Origin: Bacteroidota bacterium
Lineage (GTDB): Bacteria > Bacteroidota > Bacteroidia > Chitinophagales > Chitinophagaceae
Direction of reading: 5' to 3'
Length of the DNA stretch: 64,000 nucleotides
NCBI GenBank assembly: GCA_018268085.1
Contig: JAFDXE010000005.1
Span: 62,001-126,000 of the forward strand
Every line of letters begins with the position of its first letter. Positions within the stretch are counted from its first letter, which is position 1. The translations under genes were made by a program, and so were the position numbers. The notes under the pieces were generated by a model. It made no database searches, was not told the origin of the DNA, and saw only the letters and a list, made by a program, of their open reading frames with translations. Below, piece after piece: positions 62,702 to 64,000 of the stretch.

Positions 62702-64000
62702 TTATTTATCAGGATTTACCGCTGCAGGTTTTTTTGCATGGTAATGCAACAACAGGAAAATAAACATCATTAAAAAGGGCACACCGGGAATTTTGTAGCG
62801 AATAAGACTACCGAAATTGAAAGTAGACAGGCCAACGATCATGCCGAATATGAGTGCAAAGTAAAATGAGATGCATGCAAACATATCATGCTTCAACAGT
62901 GGGAAAAAATTCTTTCGCCGCGTTACCAATGCACTTAAAGCAATCAGCAACACAATAAAAGATTCGATCGCACTTACTAAAATAATCGGTTTACGCACTT
63001 CCCATAACTGCGGCCTGAAATACGTGGTATATATTCCGAGCGGCGCTTTTTTTACCAATCCTGCAAAACTGGTTTCTACTTCTCCAAATTCAAAAGCGGT
63101 GTTTTCATCAATAGAATGATATTGTTCCTGGAAAGTATTGGATGTTTTTGCCGCATCCGCAATCAACGGATCAAACACCTCGAGATGTGTGAAAAATACA
63201 ATAGCCAGTGCGGTTAACAAAACAGCCGCCAGTAATTTTAAAAGTACCGATCCTCTAACGAGCTGCAACACTGCTTTTATAAAATACACCAAAGCAACGG
63301 CTGCAAGGAATGAGGCGAGCACATATATTTTTACGGTTGCAATAACATAGCAACAGCTTAAAATGATTAATGCATGAAGCAACCGGTGTTTGCCGTTCAT
63401 GAATTGTGCATGACTGTAAAATGCAAAGCCAATACAGGCCATACACAGTGTTTCTTTGTTTAGATAAGATGAATACAGTAACACGCTTGGAATGAACAAC
63501 ACCGCCACGGCAACATTTTTCCGGATATGCGGATAACGGCGGCTTAATGCCAGGTAAAAAAAGAATTGACCGGTAGCAGCGATGATGGAAAAGAAAAGGT
63601 TGAGCACAATATAACTGCCAAATGCAAACGGATATAAAATGGTACACACTTTTGCCAGGAAAAAATTACTGTCACTTCCGCCACTGGCCGTTGCCGTTAG
63701 TGCGATGTCGAGTTTAATATCGTCGTTATAGGTTTGCGCCGACTGGAACAGGTATTTGATATTACCTGCATCAGACTTTATCAATCGCACCAGGTTCTGT
63801 GTTTCTTCATAAAATGCGGTGTTGTCCGACATCTTCCAGTAAAAAATCACCAGCAAACACATCAGCAGCGAACAACTTATTTTGAACAGGTAGAAAAATG
63901 AAAACGCTCTTTTGTCTGCCTTATCAAGCCGTTTAAAAACAAATGCCTTTAGTACAAAATACAATAACACCGAATACAGGAAGAACAGGAATATATCTGT
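62702..64000 (-). CDS. Polytopic membrane protein of the polysaccharide cluster (5' end outside window)
   Basis: The frame is open to the right edge (upstream codons read TDIFLFFLYSV), so the start lies beyond 64000; a GTG at 63970 is probably internal. It shows about ten hydrophobic segments (LFKISCSLLMCLLVIFYWKM, IVLNLFFSIIAATGQFFFYL, VAVAVLFIPSVLLYSSYLNK, ALIILSCCYVIATVKIYVLA, LLAAVLLTALAIVFFTHLEV). Soluble loops carry SDSNFFLAKVCTILYPF and FDPLIADAAKTSNTFQEQYH. It resembles O-antigen polymerase/EpsG-like proteins in general layout, but no sequence motif fixes this. It converges on the deacetylase gene. Confidence 0.65.
   Translation of the reverse strand, partial: TDIFLFFLYSVLLYFVLKAFVFKRLDKADKRAFSFFYLFKISCSLLMCLLVIFYWKMSDNTAFYEETQNLVRLIKSDAGNIKYLFQSAQTYNDDIKLDIALTATASGGSDSNFFLAKVCTILYPFAFGSYIVLNLFFSIIAATGQFFFYLALSRRYPHIRKNVAVAVLFIPSVLLYSSYLNKETLCMACIGFAFYSHAQFMNGKHRLLHALIILSCCYVIATVKIYVLASFLAAVALVYFIKAVLQLVRGSVLLKLLAAVLLTALAIVFFTHLEVFDPLIADAAKTSNTFQEQYHSIDENTAFEFGEVETSFAGLVKKAPLGIYTTYFRPQLWEVRKPIILVSAIESFIVLLIALSALVTRRKNFFPLLKHDMFACISFYFALIFGMIVGLSTFNFGSLIRYKIPGVPFLMMFIFLLLHYHAKKPAAVNPDK

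Overview
The window looks like chromosome from a Bacteroidota bacterium, probably Chitinophagaceae or a close relative. The evidence is six type IX secretion (T9SS) type A C-terminal sorting domains (four in intact genes, two in relics), a SprB-repeat giant surface protein, a TonB-dependent receptor, delta-60 repeats, several TAnnTTTG-type -7 promoter boxes and very little Shine-Dalgarno signal. Base composition is moderate, with one clearly AT-rich patch at about 18.3-20.0 kb. None of the T9SS machinery is encoded here, only its cargo.

Layout: (1) 1-3.3 kb, the 5' part of a UvrD-type helicase/PD-(D/E)XK nuclease and an SRPBCC protein. (2) 3.6-15.8 kb, a 3297-residue secreted giant with 17 SprB-like repeats followed 16 bp later by a TonB-dependent receptor. 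(3) 15.9-18.1 kb, a membrane TPR protein, a tRNA-Arg(CCT) with a broken copy upstream that is split by a 32-bp palindrome, and a small T9SS cargo gene. (4) 18.3-20.0 kb, an AT-rich remnant of a restriction/repair locus: HNH endonuclease, zinc-ribbon protein and two vsr relics. (5) 20.0-27.1 kb, a large T9SS cargo protein sharing its C-terminal module with the giant, an S41 peptidase, a T9SS cargo relic and an alpha/beta hydrolase. (6) 27.3-30.8 kb, a GreA-like protein and a tightly overlapping SOS operon (umuD-like, umuC, an unknown gene, SRAP/yedK). (7) 30.9-38.1 kb, a Crp/Fnr regulator followed by a TolC/adaptor/RND efflux operon with two small accessory genes; a Crp-like palindrome and a -7 box precede tolC. 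(8) 38.2-41.2 kb, a DOPA-dioxygenase-like enzyme, an esterase and a luciferase-like monooxygenase. (9) 41.2-46.3 kb, a decayed repeat-containing spacer, an orphan T9SS sorting domain and a delta-60 repeat T9SS cargo protein. (10) 46.8-51.1 kb, an orphan hybrid TPR/histidine kinase, a GNAT acetyltransferase and an ABC-F ATPase. (11) 51.2-64 kb, a surface polysaccharide cluster (WlbB, WlbA, flippase, formyltransferase, WecE-like aminotransferase, WecF-like transferase, AsnB-like amidotransferase, two GT4 glycosyltransferases, NodB deacetylase, and a polytopic membrane protein running off the right edge).

How it fits together: secreted and surface-anchored proteins dominate the left half, and the polysaccharide cluster on the right could make the kind of surface glycan on which T9SS cargo is anchored in this phylum (inference). 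The most interesting points are the unknown third gene of the SOS operon, the formyltransferase that lacks the canonical catalytic Asn, the palindrome-interrupted tRNA copy, the two vsr relics, the paired TGTAGT palindromes near the delta-60 gene, and the operator architecture of the efflux operon.
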